Shown here piece after piece: positions 23,315 through 32,905 of a stretch of DNA of 64,000 bases. The notes beneath the pieces are model-generated. The model was not told the origin of the DNA. It saw nothing but the letters and a program-made list of their open reading frames with translations, and ran no database searches. A program made the position numbers and the translations under genes. Origin of the DNA: Afipia massiliensis (lineage in GTDB: Bacteria; Pseudomonadota; Alphaproteobacteria; Rhizobiales; Xanthobacteraceae); assembly GCF_001006325.2 (NCBI RefSeq), contig NZ_LBIA02000001.1, positions 2,295,501 through 2,359,500 on the forward strand, in the 5' to 3' direction. Position 1 is the first letter of the stretch. The number at the start of each line of letters is the position of its first letter.

Positions 23315-26308
23315 CTAGCCGACCCCCAGCGCCTTCCATTCCCGCAGTGCCTGTGCATCGCGGGGCGACACGTCGGGATAGTCCGGATCGTCGCCGACGG
23401 TCGGCAGGATTTTCCACGACCGCGCGCACTTGGTGCCGACGGCCTTTTCGACCACGACCGCGACGCCGGGCACATCGCCGAGCGTGAACGCCCCTGCGGG
23501 CGCCTCCTCGTTGGTGACCATGGCATTGGAGGTGATGCAGACTTCCGCCAGATCGATATCGAACAGGGTGGCGAATACCGCCTTGTCGGAGACGTAAACC
23601 AGCGGCGAGGCTTCCAGCGACGAGCCGATGCGCTTGGCGGCGCGCTCGACTTCCAGCGCGCCGGTGACCACACGGCGGACGTCGCGGATGGTCTCCCACT
23701 TTTTCGCAAGAGCTTCATTACCGAAACGGTCGAGGTCGTCGCGGAAGGTGGTGAGGTGCACCGACGGTTCGGCATCGGGACGATACATCTGCCAAGCCTC
23801 ATCAGTGGTGAAGCTGATGGCGGGCGCGAGCCATTTCAGGATCGCGTCGCAGAGAATGTCCACGGTGGTCAGCGCGGCCTTGCGGGCGAGCGACGACGGC
23901 GGATCGCAGTACAGCGTGTCCTTGCGGATGTCGAAATAGAACGCCGACAGTTCGGTGTTCATGAAATTCGCCAGCGTCGCGATCACCGTCTTGTAGTCGA
24001 AGTTCGCATAGGCCGGACGAACGATGGCATCGACCTCGGACAGGCGATGCAGCATCAGCCGCTCAAGCTCCGGCATCTCGCTGTAGGAGACGGCGTCGCT
24101 GCGCTTGAAGTGATGCAGCGTGCCGAGCATCCAGCGCAGCGTGTTGCGCAGCTTGCGGTAGGTCTCGATGGTGTTCTTGAGGATTTCCGGTCCGATGCGC
24201 TGGTCATCGGCATAGTCGGTGGCGCAGACCCACAGCCGCAGAATATCCGCGCCGGAATCCTTGATGACTTTCTGAGGCTCGGTGGTGTTGCCGAGCGACT
24301 TCGACATCTTGCGGCCGTTCTCGTCGAGCGTAAAGCCGTGGGTCAGCACCACGTCGTAGGGCGCGCGGCCGCGAGTGCCGCAGCTCTCCAGCAGCGAAGA
24401 ATGAAACCAGCCGCGATGCTGGTCGCTTCCTTCGAGATACATGACGGTGTCTTTGCCGCCATCGACCTTGCGCTTGATGCCGGCGAGGCCGGGGAAATGC
24501 ACCGGGTCGTCGAGCACGAAGGCGTGCGTCGAGCCCGAGTCGAACCAGACGTCGCAGATGTCGTCGACCTTCTTCCATTCCTCGTTGGCGCGCGATCCGA
24601 GGAAGCGCTCGCGTGCGCCATCGACGTACCAGGCGTCGGCGCCTTCCTTTTCAAACGCATCGGCGATGCGCTTGTTGACGGCCTCGTCCTGAAGAATTTC
24701 AGCCGAGCCGTCGCCCTTTTCGCGCACAAAGACTGTGATCGGCACGCCCCACGCCCGCTGTCGCGAGATCACCCAGTCCGGGCGGCCCGAGATCATGCCG
24801 GTGATGCGGTTCTGGCCCTGTTCGGGCACCCAGCGCGTGACGCTGATCGCCTGCAACGCGCGGGCGCGCAGCGTGTCGCCGGGCTTCGCCTTGCCGCTGT
24901 CCGAGATGTCCTTGTCCATCGCGATGAACCATTGCGGCGTGTTGCGATAGATCACCGGCTTCTTTGAGCGCCACGAATGCGGGTACTGATGCTTGAGGCG
25001 CGAGCGCGCGAGCAGCATGCCGCGCTCGGCCAGCGCCTTGATGACGGTTTCGTTGGCATCGCCCTTTTCGCCCTTGTCATTGAGCACGCGCTTGCCGGTG
25101 AAGCCGGGCGCCTGTTCGGTAAACGCGCCGTCGGCGTCGACGGTGTAGGGGATGACCGAGCTGATGCCGCGTGCTTCCAGTTCGCGCGCGTTCGCGGTCC
25201 AGATGTCGAAGTCCTCGCGGCCGTGGCCGGGTGCGGTGTGCACAAAGCCGGTGCCGGTATCGTCGGTGACGTGATCGCCGGCGAGCAGCGGCACGGTGAA
25301 CTCATAACCGCCGGCCGTTCCCTTCAGCGGATGGCTGCACTCGATCGCATCGAGAATGTCGGCCGACACATCGCCGGCTTTTTCATACGACGTGACGCGG
25401 GCCTGCTTGAAGACTTCCTCGGCGAGCTTGTCGGCGAGGATTAGCAGATCGCCGGTCTTCGCCCAGTTGTCGGCGGGCGCGTCGGTGATCTTGTAGAGGC
25501 CATAGGTAATTTTCGGCGAGAAGCTGATGGCGCGGTTGCCGGGCAGCGTCCATGGCGTGGTGGTCCAGATCACCACCGAGGCCTTGGCGAGACGGCCGTG
25601 TGCCGCGTTCACCGGAAACTTCACCCAGACCATGTCCGAGGTGTAGTCCTCGTACTCGATTTCGGCTTCGGCGAGCGCGGTCTTTTCGACCACGCTCCAC
25701 ATCACGGGCTTGGAGCCGCGATACAGCGTGCCGTTGGCGGCGAACTTCATCAGCTCGCGCGCGATCTGCGCCTCGGCCGGGAAGCTCATCGTGGTGTAGG
25801 GATGTGACCAGTCGCCGACCACGCCGAGGCGCTTGAATTCCTCGCGCTGGATGTCGACCCACTTCTGCGCGAACGCCCGGCACTCCTGGCGGAATTCGAC
25901 GATCGGCACCGCGTCCTTGTTCTTGCCCTTGGCGCGGTACTGTTCCTCGATCTTCCATTCGATCGGCAGGCCGTGGCAGTCCCAGCCCGGCACGTAATTG
26001 GAATCGAAGCCGAGCATCTGCTGGCTGCGGGTCACCACGTCCTTGAGGATCTTGTTGAGCGCGTGGCCGATATGGATGTTGCCGTTGGCGTAGGGCGGGC
26101 CGTCGTGCAGCACGAATTTCGCGCGGTCCTTGGCGGTCTCGCGCAGCTTCCCGTACAGGTCGATGGCGTTCCAGCGCGCCAGAATTTCCGGTTCGCGCTG
26201 GGGCAGGCCCGCGCGCATCGGGAAGTCCGTCTGCGGCAAATAGAGGGTGCTGGAGTAATCGTTGCCGTCGGCTTTGGGGGCAACGGACTTTTGGGGCTTG
26301 TCGGACAT
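23315..26308 (-). CDS. ileS: Isoleucyl-tRNA synthetase
   Basis: The 997-residue class I synthetase charges tRNA-Ile. The HIGH signature is in [16 protein letters not shown] near residue 83. The CP1 editing domain follows, with the threonine-rich [11 protein letters not shown]. The KMSKS signature is [10 protein letters not shown] near residue 660. The C-terminal anticodon-binding region follows, and the length is normal for alphaproteobacteria. The start ATG 26308 gives [12 protein letters not shown]. It lies 190 bases downstream of ribF and directly before lspA. It is essential and cytoplasmic. Confidence 0.98.
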   Translation of the reverse strand: MSDKPQKSVAPKADGNDYSSTLYLPQTDFPMRAGLPQREPEILARWNAIDLYGKLRETAKDRAKFVLHDGPPYANGNIHIGHALNKILKDVVTRSQQMLGFDSNYVPGWDCHGLPIEWKIEEQYRAKGKNKDAVPIVEFRQECRAFAQKWVDIQREEFKRLGVVGDWSHPYTTMSFPAEAQIARELMKFAANGTLYRGSKPVMWSVVEKTALAEAEIEYEDYTSDMVWVKFPVNAAHGRLAKASVVIWTTTPWTLPGNRAISFSPKITYGLYKITDAPADNWAKTGDLLILADKLAEEVFKQARVTSYEKAGDVSADILDAIECSHPLKGTAGGYEFTVPLLAGDHVTDDTGTGFVHTAPGHGREDFDIWTANARELEARGISSVIPYTVDADGAFTEQAPGFTGKRVLNDKGEKGDANETVIKALAERGMLLARSRLKHQYPHSWRSKKPVIYRNTPQWFIAMDKDISDSGKAKPGDTLRARALQAISVTRWVPEQGQNRITGMISGRPDWVISRQRAWGVPITVFVREKGDGSAEILQDEAVNKRIADAFEKEGADAWYVDGARERFLGSRANEEWKKVDDICDVWFDSGSTHAFVLDDPVHFPGLAGIKRKVDGGKDTVMYLEGSDQHRGWFHSSLLESCGTRGRAPYDVVLTHGFTLDENGRKMSKSLGNTTEPQKVIKDSGADILRLWVCATDYADDQRIGPEILKNTIETYRKLRNTLRWMLGTLHHFKRSDAVSYSEMPELERLMLHRLSEVDAIVRPAYANFDYKTVIATLANFMNTELSAFYFDIRKDTLYCDPPSSLARKAALTTVDILCDAILKWLAPAISFTTDEAWQMYRPDAEPSVHLTTFRDDLDRFGNEALAKKWETIRDVRRVVTGALEVERAAKRIGSSLEASPLVYVSDKAVFATLFDIDLAEVCITSNAMVTNEEAPAGAFTLGDVPGVAVVVEKAVGTKCARSWKILPTVGDDPDYPDVSPRDAQALREWKALGVG

Positions 26309-26498
26309 GAATGCTCTGGCTTGGCTCGAATGGCGCTGGCTTGCACGACGAAATGTGCAGCGATGAAATCGATCCCGGTCTTGCGCCGAGCATGGTGCTC
26401 AGACGGAAGCCGGGCCGCTAATGCCTATTGTGGTGCGCTGCGCCAACATGGGGCCTAGATAGCAGGCATGGGTGGCATCGGAAAGGCCCGCAAGCCGC

Positions 26499-27485
26499 TC
26501 AATCCGTGACAATTCCGAGCTTCGGGAAAGCATCCGGCGCCGCCGCCAGCATGGCGCGGGCTTTTGCGCTGTCGTCGTCCATCTGGCGCACCAGCGCGTC
26601 GATGCCGTCGAATTTCAGCTCGTCGCGGATGAAGCCGATGAATGCGACATCCGGCCGCTGGCCGTAAAGGTCGCCCTTGAAGTCGAACAGGAACACTTCC
26701 AGCAGCGGCGCGCCGTTGTCGAAGGTCGGGCGGCGGCCGAACGAGGCGACGCCATCGATCCGCACTCTATCTTTTCCTTGGCCGATGCCGGCCCGCACCG
26801 CATAGATGCCGTGCTTGAGGCCGCAATGCTTGTCGAGGCGGATGTTGGCGGTGGGATAGCCGAGATCGCGGCCGCGCTTCTCGCCGTGGATCACCTTGCT
26901 GGAAATGAACCACGGTTCGCCCAGCATGGCGGTCGCCTCGGTCACCTGGCCCTCGGCCAGCGCCATGCGGATCGCGCTGGAGGACACCGGGCGATCCAGA
27001 ATGTCGACGTGCGACTGGATGTGGACCTCGATGCCGAGCCGTGGCGCTTCGGAGGCGAGCAGCGACGGCGATCCGGCGCGGCCCTTGCCGAAATGAAAAT
27101 CGTATCCGACCGAGATGCCGCTGATTCCGAGCCGGCCGATGAGATCGTGGTTAATGAAATCCTGAGCGCTGGTGCCGGCGCGGGTGCCGTCGAACGTCAT
27201 CACCACCGCGCCGTCGAGGCCGGTCCCGGCGAGCAATCGCAGTTTCTCGGCTTCGTCGCTCAGCCTGAACTGCGGGGTGTTGGGGCTGAAAAAACTGCGC
27301 GGATGCGGCTCGAACGTCACCGCGTAAGCCGGCTTGCCGTGCTTGCGGGCCATGTCGATGGCCGCGGAAATCACCACCCGATGGCCAAGATGGACGCCAT
27401 CGAAGTTGCCCATCGCCACCACCGCGCCCTTGGTGATTGCGCTGGCGGGCGTGGTGTCGCGAATGACGGAAAAGCGTGTCGTCAT
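26499..27485 (-). CDS. ribF: Bifunctional riboflavin kinase / FAD synthetase
   Basis: The 328-residue product starts at ATG 27485 (MTTRFSVIRD). The N-terminal adenylyltransferase domain has VVAMGNFDGVHLGHR near residue 25, the nucleotide-binding HxGH-type motif, and SSSAIRMALAEG near residue 165. The C-terminal kinase domain carries GEKRGRDLGYPTANI and GIYAVRAG, the flavin/ATP-binding PTAN motif. It makes FMN then FAD from riboflavin. It is upstream of ileS on the same strand and divergent from the CheY-like gene, with which it shares a promoter region of about 235 bases. Confidence 0.96.
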   Translation of the reverse strand: MTTRFSVIRDTTPASAITKGAVVAMGNFDGVHLGHRVVISAAIDMARKHGKPAYAVTFEPHPRSFFSPNTPQFRLSDEAEKLRLLAGTGLDGAVVMTFDGTRAGTSAQDFINHDLIGRLGISGISVGYDFHFGKGRAGSPSLLASEAPRLGIEVHIQSHVDILDRPVSSSAIRMALAEGQVTEATAMLGEPWFISSKVIHGEKRGRDLGYPTANIRLDKHCGLKHGIYAVRAGIGQGKDRVRIDGVASFGRRPTFDNGAPLLEVFLFDFKGDLYGQRPDVAFIGFIRDELKFDGIDALVRQMDDDSAKARAMLAAAPDAFPKLGIVTD

Positions 27486-27721
27486 GAGGTCCGGCAGGAA
27501 GTCATTGGAGAAATCGGCCCGGACCTGACCCCGGCCCGGGAGCGAAGTCAAGCCGCCGGCCCGGGCCCTTTGGGCGCAACTTGAAGGTATTCCCCGCCCG
27601 CCGGATTAACGGGCTGTTTAAGCAGCCGATGCTAGGTTCGCCCCGACTGCGATGTCAGAAGACATCCGCAAAGTGGTTGATAACGCACGCCGGTTGCTGC
27701 GTTCGAGGGAGAAAATCAGCG

Positions 27722-28117
27722 ATGGCCATGGATTTGTCGATGCCGGTTCTGGTTGTGGATGACTACAACACGATGATCCGAATTATCCGCAATCTGCTCA
27801 AGCAACTTGGTTTCGAGAATATCGATGACGCCAGCGACGGCTCCGCAGCTTTGAACAAGATGCGCGGCAAGAAGTACGGCCTCGTGATCTCCGACTGGAA
27901 TATGGAGCCGATGACCGGATACGATCTGCTCAAGGAAGTGCGCAGCGACCCGAACCTCGCCACCACGCCCTTCATCATGATCACGGCTGAATCGAAGACG
28001 GAGAATGTGATCGCCGCCAAGAAGGCCGGCGTGAACAATTACATCGTCAAGCCGTTCAACGCCGCGACGCTCAAGACCAAGATCGAGGCGGTGTTCCCGG
28101 ACAACGTGCCGGCGTAA
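27722..28117 (+). CDS. CheY-like single-domain response regulator
   Basis: The 131-residue protein starts at ATG 27722, with GGGAGA about 12 bases upstream. It is only a receiver domain: VLVVDDYNTM (acidic pocket), LVISDWNMEPMTGYDLL (phospho-accepting Asp near residue 60), PFIMITAES (Thr switch) and NNYIVKPFNA (conserved Lys). There is no output domain, so it acts by protein-protein contact, as CheY does at the flagellar motor. No other chemotaxis gene is adjacent, so its partner kinase is unknown. The degenerate-EAL protein further down may be linked to flagella. A terminator follows. Confidence 0.92.
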   Translation: MAMDLSMPVLVVDDYNTMIRIIRNLLKQLGFENIDDASDGSAALNKMRGKKYGLVISDWNMEPMTGYDLLKEVRSDPNLATTPFIMITAESKTENVIAAKKAGVNNYIVKPFNAATLKTKIEAVFPDNVPA

Positions 28118-28143
28118 CCGCCGCGTCGCATCCGCAGAATTTC

Positions 28144-28171
28144 AATGCCCGGCCTCGCGCCGGGCATTTTG
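28144..28171 (+). terminator. Rho-independent terminator after the CheY-like gene
   Basis: AATGCCCGGC-CTCGC-GCCGGGCATT followed by TT and GCGTTT. It lies 27 bases after the stop codon on the same strand; the T run is short. Confidence 0.75.
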
Positions 28172-28223
28172 CGTTTGGGAGCTTTGGTGGTCCGGAGACG
28201 TGAAGCGCGCCTGAAAACACGAT

Positions 28224-28342
28224 GTCGTCCCCGCGAAGGCGGGGACCCATACTTCCTGAGTTGGATTTTTAGAGTTCTATCTAACCACCTCGCTAAAAAC
28301 GAGGAGCCGGTGGTTATGGGTCCCCGCCTTCGCGGGGACGAC
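28224..28342. repeat. Family A inverted repeat pair (about 119 bp)
   Basis: Outer arms are GTCGTCCCCGCGAAGGCGGG at the left and its inverse at the right, ending GGGGACGAC. The inner side of the left arm continues CCCATACTTCCT while the right arm is preceded by GGTGGTTATGGG, so the element has a direction. It lies between the CheY-like gene and the converging HAD gene. Confidence 0.88.
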
Positions 28343-28392
28343 GTGATGAGAAATCGCGCGCGACCACTTAAGCGCGGATCGCGTCTAGCGCC

Positions 28393-29268
28393 CTACCACT
28401 TCAAATCCTGCATCAGCGCGAGCGGTGGCTTTGCATCACCGAACAGCCGGCGCACCGAGAATTCGTCGGCCACGTCGAGACCTTCGAAGTCGACCGCGTG
28501 GATACCCCGGGTCAGGAACAGGCAATCCAGTCCCATCAGGTTTGCGCCGGTGAGATCGGTGCGCACGGAATCCCCGATCGCGAGAATGCGATTGGCTGGC
28601 GTCGTGCCGCCGCGCTTTTCCGCGGCGAGTTCAAGCGCGCGGTCGTAGATCGGCCGGTGCGGCTTGCCGTAGAAGATCACCTCGCCGCCGAGGCTGCGAT
28701 AGAGCTCGGCGATGGCGCCCGCGCAGGTGATCAGGCGATGTCCGCGTTCGACCACCATGTCCGGGTTGGCGCAGACGAAGGTGAGATTGCGCTTGAGCGC
28801 CTCTTCCATCATGCCGCGATAATTTTCCTCGGTCTCGACCTCGTCGTCGTAAGGACCGGTGCAGACAATGTACTCGGCGTTCTCGAGTGTCGTGAACTTG
28901 ACGTCGAGACCGCGGAACATCGGGTTGTCGCGCTCCGGTCCGATTTGCAGCAACGGCTGTTCGAGACGCGACGCCACGAAGCTGCGTGTCAGGTCACCCG
29001 ACGACACGATGGCGTCGTAGGTTTCGTCTGAAATCTCCATCTTGCGCAACTGGCGCTGCACGGAGTCGGCCGGGCGCGGCGCGTTGGTGATCATGATGAC
29101 CGTGCCGCCCTGCGCGCGGAACGATTGCAGCGCCTTGCAGGCCTCGGGAAATCCATGAACGCCGTCGTGGATCACGCCCCAGACGTCGCTGAGAATGACG
29201 TCCACCCCGGTGGTGAGGTCGCGCAAACGATCGGCGAAACGCAAGGCAGTAACGTCAGGCAGAGTCAT
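28393..29268 (-). CDS. HAD-superfamily phosphatase, TIGR01459/NagD-like
   Basis: The 291-residue protein has the HAD motifs: DVILSDVWGVIHDG (motif I, nucleophile Asp near residue 27), VIMITNAPRPAD (motif II), the Lys in IFYGKPHRPIYD, and ILAIGDSVRTDLTGA (motif IV). The C2-type cap lies between motifs II and III. This matches the TIGR01459 family common in alphaproteobacteria, related to NagD and glycerol-phosphate phosphatases; the substrate is not established. It is probably cytoplasmic. The gene ahead (EAL-like) ends 26 bases upstream on the same strand, so the two are likely co-transcribed. Confidence 0.92.
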   Translation of the reverse strand: MTLPDVTALRFADRLRDLTTGVDVILSDVWGVIHDGVHGFPEACKALQSFRAQGGTVIMITNAPRPADSVQRQLRKMEISDETYDAIVSSGDLTRSFVASRLEQPLLQIGPERDNPMFRGLDVKFTTLENAEYIVCTGPYDDEVETEENYRGMMEEALKRNLTFVCANPDMVVERGHRLITCAGAIAELYRSLGGEVIFYGKPHRPIYDRALELAAEKRGGTTPANRILAIGDSVRTDLTGANLMGLDCLFLTRGIHAVDFEGLDVADEFSVRRLFGDAKPPLALMQDLKW

Positions 29269-29294
29269 GGAAACGGATCACTTCTGTGCGGAGG

Positions 29295-30755
29295 CTATTT
29301 CTGCGCGGACGCTCGGCGCGCCAGCGCGGCATTGCCGGTGACGCGGGGAGCCTCGGCTCTCGCGTCGAATTTGGCGTCGGCTTTTTCTTCTTTTCGGGCC
29401 GGTGCGTCAACCGTCGAAGCCGCCGATGTGGCGGGTTCCGTGGGGGTGGTTGCGCCCTCCGGCCGCAGCGGGCGCGGCGGCGCGAACAGGAAGCCCTGGC
29501 CGAAGCGCACATCATAGTCCAGCAGGTCGACCACGGCGCGTTCGCCTTCGATCCGCTCCGCCACGAGATCGATCCCGAAGCGCCCGAGCAGATCGGACAG
29601 GTCGGCAGCGTGAATGTCGGCGGTCGAGAGTTGCTTCTGGTCGAGCAGCATCGCCGCCGGGACCTTGATGAACTTGACGCCGCGGTCGGCGAGTTCGCGC
29701 GGATCGAGCCGCAGATCGGTGACGTTGTCGATCGAGAAGCCGTAGCCGAGCCTCTGCAGCGCCGCGAGATGCTCGCTCTCCACCGGGCCGAGATGGCGGA
29801 ACGTGCCTTGCTTGAATTCGAGAACCAGCGACGGCGCCAGGATTCTGTTGGCTTCGAGAAAATCGAGGCACTGGCCGAACACCGACGGATTGCTCAGCGT
29901 CGCGCCAGAGACGTTGCAGAATACGCCGACGTCCTTCGAGCGCACCATCAGCCGCCGCAGCACCTGCACACAACGAAGCATCACCGTGTGGTCGATCTGA
30001 CCCATCAGGCCGGCGGCTTCCGCCGTGCCGACGAAATCATTCGCGGTCAGCAACTGCTCCTTGTCGTCGCGCAGCCGGGCCACGGCCTCGTAGAACCGCA
30101 CCTTGCGCTGGGGCAGCGTCACCATCGGCTGCAGGAACAGATCGATGCGGTTGGCTTCGATGGCGTTTCTCACCGCGACGAGAAGCTGGGCATTGGTGTG
30201 ATGCGCAGGCGGCAGCGGTGCTTCGGCCGCAGGTGCGTCGGCGTTTGCCGCAGGGGTATCGAGCGGAGTGTTCGCAGCAGGCGCGGACGCCGGCGGTGTT
30301 TCGTTCGCCACGGCGGCCGGTTCGGCAACTTGCCGGACAGTGCTGGCGGCGTTCGCGAGAATCTCGTCATGGGCTGCGACGGACGAAGCGAGGTGCTTGA
30401 CCAGCGATCCGAGTTCGCTGATTTCGCTGGCCACGGTCTGGATGCGTTCCTGTCCGTTGGCGTCGGTCGCCGAGAGGCGCGTCTCGATGGCGCTCATGCG
30501 GCGTCCGAACTCGGCGACTTGCCGCGCGAGGTCCGCGGTGCCGCGCGACAGGTCGGCGATCTGGCTGCCGACGTCGGTGCGGTCGCGCAGCCGCATCGAC
30601 ACTGCGTTGTAGAGGATCAGGAAGGTCAGCGCCGTTAGCGCGACGATGGCGGATTCGGAGACGCTGAGTCCCGCCAGCGAATACAGCATCAGGCCCAGCG
30701 ACGCTGCGATCAGCACCATGCAGATGGCGATGAAAATCGTCGATATGCGGATCAT
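29295..30755 (-). CDS. Membrane-anchored protein with a degenerate EAL domain (TipF-like)
   Basis: The 486-residue protein has two N-terminal membrane helices (residues about 5-25 and 33-50), a helical stretch likely to form a coiled coil (about 60-125), an Ala/Pro-rich linker, and a C-terminal EAL domain from about residue 195. Within it the signature is EAV (FYEAVARLRDD), LEFKQGTF and FIKVPAAM are recognisable, but the DDFGTG loop has become DNVTDLRLD. Loss of that loop argues against phosphodiesterase activity. Two membrane helices, a coiled coil and an inactive EAL are the plan of Caulobacter TipF, a c-di-GMP receptor needed to position the flagellum. The nearby CheY-like gene fits such a role; this remains an inference. 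Confidence 0.82.
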   Translation of the reverse strand: MIRISTIFIAICMVLIAASLGLMLYSLAGLSVSESAIVALTALTFLILYNAVSMRLRDRTDVGSQIADLSRGTADLARQVAEFGRRMSAIETRLSATDANGQERIQTVASEISELGSLVKHLASSVAAHDEILANAASTVRQVAEPAAVANETPPASAPAANTPLDTPAANADAPAAEAPLPPAHHTNAQLLVAVRNAIEANRIDLFLQPMVTLPQRKVRFYEAVARLRDDKEQLLTANDFVGTAEAAGLMGQIDHTVMLRCVQVLRRLMVRSKDVGVFCNVSGATLSNPSVFGQCLDFLEANRILAPSLVLEFKQGTFRHLGPVESEHLAALQRLGYGFSIDNVTDLRLDPRELADRGVKFIKVPAAMLLDQKQLSTADIHAADLSDLLGRFGIDLVAERIEGERAVVDLLDYDVRFGQGFLFAPPRPLRPEGATTPTEPATSAASTVDAPARKEEKADAKFDARAEAPRVTGNAALARRASAQK

Positions 30756-30924
30756 GAAGCCTGCCCAACCCCGAACGGGGCTGAGCTTAGCATCAAGTTT
30801 GATTCGGCGCGAAATTGTTAAGGCAGCCTCGAAGGTTGCCTTAATTCAGGGTGCTGCTCGATACGCGAGTCCATCGTCTCAGAAGTCGGGATGGCCGGGA
30901 TAAACCCGGCCATGACAACAAACC

Positions 30925-32268
30925 TCACGCGACCGCGCGGATCACCTTGGCGATCTTGTCCATGATCTCGCCGACCTGGCTTTCCGAGATGATCAGGGGC
31001 GGGGTCAGACAGAGGGTATCGCCGGCCACCCGGATCATCAGGTCGTGGTCGTGGAACGCCGAGTCGAGCGCCTCGAAGCCGCGCTTGCCGGGGCCGTCCT
31101 TGTTGGGCGCAAGGTCAATACCCGCAGTGATGCCGACGGTGCGGATGTCCACCACGTTCGGCTCCTTGCGCAGCTCCATCACCGCGTCCGCCCATTTCGG
31201 CTCCAGCGCCTTGGCGCGTTCGAACAGGCCTTCGTCGCGATAGACGTCGAGGGTGGCAAGACCGGCCGCGCAGGCCAGCGGATGCGCCGAGTAGGTGTAG
31301 CCGTGGAACAACTCGATGACGTGGTCCGGGCCCTTCATGAAGGAATCGTAGATCGCGTCGCGGACCAGGACGCCGCCCATCGGCACGGCGCCGTTGGTGA
31401 CGCCCTTGGCGAAGGTGATCATGTCGGGCAGCACGCCGTAGCGCTCTGCCGCGAAGGCATAGCCGAGGCGGCCATAGCCGGTGATGACCTCATCGAAGAT
31501 CAGCAGGATGCCGTGTTTGTCGCAGATCTCGCGCAGCCGCTTGAGATAGCCCTTCGGCGTGGCCAGCACGCCGGTCGATCCGGCCATCGGCTCGACGATG
31601 ACGGCGGCGATGGTGCCGGGGCCGTGGATGCCGGCGATGCGCTCAAGCTCGTCGGCGAAATGCGCGCCATACTCCGGCTCGCCCTTGGTGAAGGCCTGCT
31701 TTTCGCGGTCATAAGTGCTCGGCAGATGATCGACGCCGGTCAGCAGCGTGCCGAACATCTTGCGGTTGTTGACCATGCCGCCGACGGAAATGCCGCCGAA
31801 GCCGACGCCGTGATAGCCGCGCTCGCGGCCGATCAGCCGGGTGCGGCCGGCTTCACCGCGGCCGTTGTGATAGGCGAGCGCCACCTTCAGCGCGGTATCG
31901 ACCGCTTCCGAACCGGAGTTGCAGAAGAACACATGCTCCAGGCCCTTCGGCGCCAGCGCGGCGATGCGGCTGGCAAGCTCGAAGGCCTGCGGATGGCCGA
32001 ACTGGAACGGCGGCGCATAGTCGAGGGTCGCGGCCTGCTTCTGGATCGCGCTCACGATCGGATCGCGGCTGTGGCCCGCGTTGCTGCACCACATGCCCGC
32101 CGCGCCGTCGAGAATGTTGCGGCCGTCGGTGGTGAAATAATGCATGTCCTTGGCGCCGGCGAGCATGCGCGGCCGGGCCTTGAACGCCCGGTTGGCCGTA
32201 AACGGCATCCAGAAAGCATCGAGATCGTTCGGTGTCGCGACATTCGGGCGAGGGCGTTGAATATTCAA
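30925..32268 (-). CDS. Class III PLP-dependent aminotransferase, beta-alanine/omega-amino acid:pyruvate type
   Basis: The 447-residue protein matches omega-amino acid:pyruvate transaminases. Features are FWMPFTANRAFKARPRM near the N-terminus, GAAGMWCSNAGH, FCNSGSEAVDTALKVAL (PLP phosphate binding), RERGYHGVGFGG, LIFDEVITGYGRLG (Asp contacting the PLP ring) and MITFAKGVTNGAVPMGG with the Schiff-base Lys near residue 288. It moves an amino group from beta-alanine or similar amines to pyruvate. It is probably cytoplasmic. It stands alone, with 169 bases to the EAL-like gene downstream. The substrate is not certain. Confidence 0.92.
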   Translation of the reverse strand: MNIQRPRPNVATPNDLDAFWMPFTANRAFKARPRMLAGAKDMHYFTTDGRNILDGAAGMWCSNAGHSRDPIVSAIQKQAATLDYAPPFQFGHPQAFELASRIAALAPKGLEHVFFCNSGSEAVDTALKVALAYHNGRGEAGRTRLIGRERGYHGVGFGGISVGGMVNNRKMFGTLLTGVDHLPSTYDREKQAFTKGEPEYGAHFADELERIAGIHGPGTIAAVIVEPMAGSTGVLATPKGYLKRLREICDKHGILLIFDEVITGYGRLGYAFAAERYGVLPDMITFAKGVTNGAVPMGGVLVRDAIYDSFMKGPDHVIELFHGYTYSAHPLACAAGLATLDVYRDEGLFERAKALEPKWADAVMELRKEPNVVDIRTVGITAGIDLAPNKDGPGKRGFEALDSAFHDHDLMIRVAGDTLCLTPPLIISESQVGEIMDKIAKVIRAVA

Positions 32269-32453
32269 GGGACGTTCCTTCCGGCAAGGAGCAAGTTTCT
32301 TTGTTAGGAGCAGAGCCTATCAGCTTCCGGCCTCGTTCGGAACGCATCGCGACGCATGGTCGCCGGTACGCGATTTCACATGGCGCGGCCGGAACATAAT
32401 ACACCTGATAGTTGTTTTGTGAATTATCATGCTCTTAAAAGTTGTGTGCGCAA

Positions 32454-32903
32454 ATGCCTGTCATGAAACGGGCCCGCAAAACCACTGCCGGAAAATTTCT
32501 CGCCGCGCGCGACGGCGCCATCGCGGTCGAATTCGCGATGATCGCGCCGGTGTTCCTGATGATCGTGTTCGGGATCATCATGTACGGCTCGTATCTCGCG
32601 GTCATTCACGGCGTGCAGCAACTGGCGGCCGAAGCCGCGCGGTCTTCGGTCGCCGGACTGAATGAAAGCGAGCGCAGCACGCTCGCCAACAGCTACATCA
32701 CCGGCAACGTCAATTCGTATCCGCTGATCAATCCGGCGCATCTGACCGTCAACGCCGCGACATCGGGCTCCGATGCAAATGTGTTCGTCGTCACGGTCAA
32801 CTACGACGCCTCCAGCATGTTCATCTATTCGCTGCCGACATTCGTTCCGGCACCGTCCCCGACCATCGTGCGCTCGGCCGCGATCCCGCGCGGAGGGTAC
32901 TGA
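32454..32903 (+). CDS. TadE-like pseudopilin-type protein
   Basis: The product of about 149 residues has a short basic N-terminus (KRARKTTAGKFLAARDG), then AIAVEFAMIAPVFLMIVFGI, the TadE hallmark: a Glu at position +5 after a prepilin-like cleavage site and a hydrophobic helix. TadE proteins are minor pseudopilins of Flp/Tad pili. ATG 32454 and ATG 32463 are both possible; neither has a good ribosome site. The next gene begins two bases after its stop. No tadA/B/C, cpaB or flp gene is in the window, so this is an orphan pair or a satellite of a locus elsewhere. Confidence 0.88.
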   Translation: MPVMKRARKTTAGKFLAARDGAIAVEFAMIAPVFLMIVFGIIMYGSYLAVIHGVQQLAAEAARSSVAGLNESERSTLANSYITGNVNSYPLINPAHLTVNAATSGSDANVFVVTVNYDASSMFIYSLPTFVPAPSPTIVRSAAIPRGGY

Positions 32904-32905
32904 AG

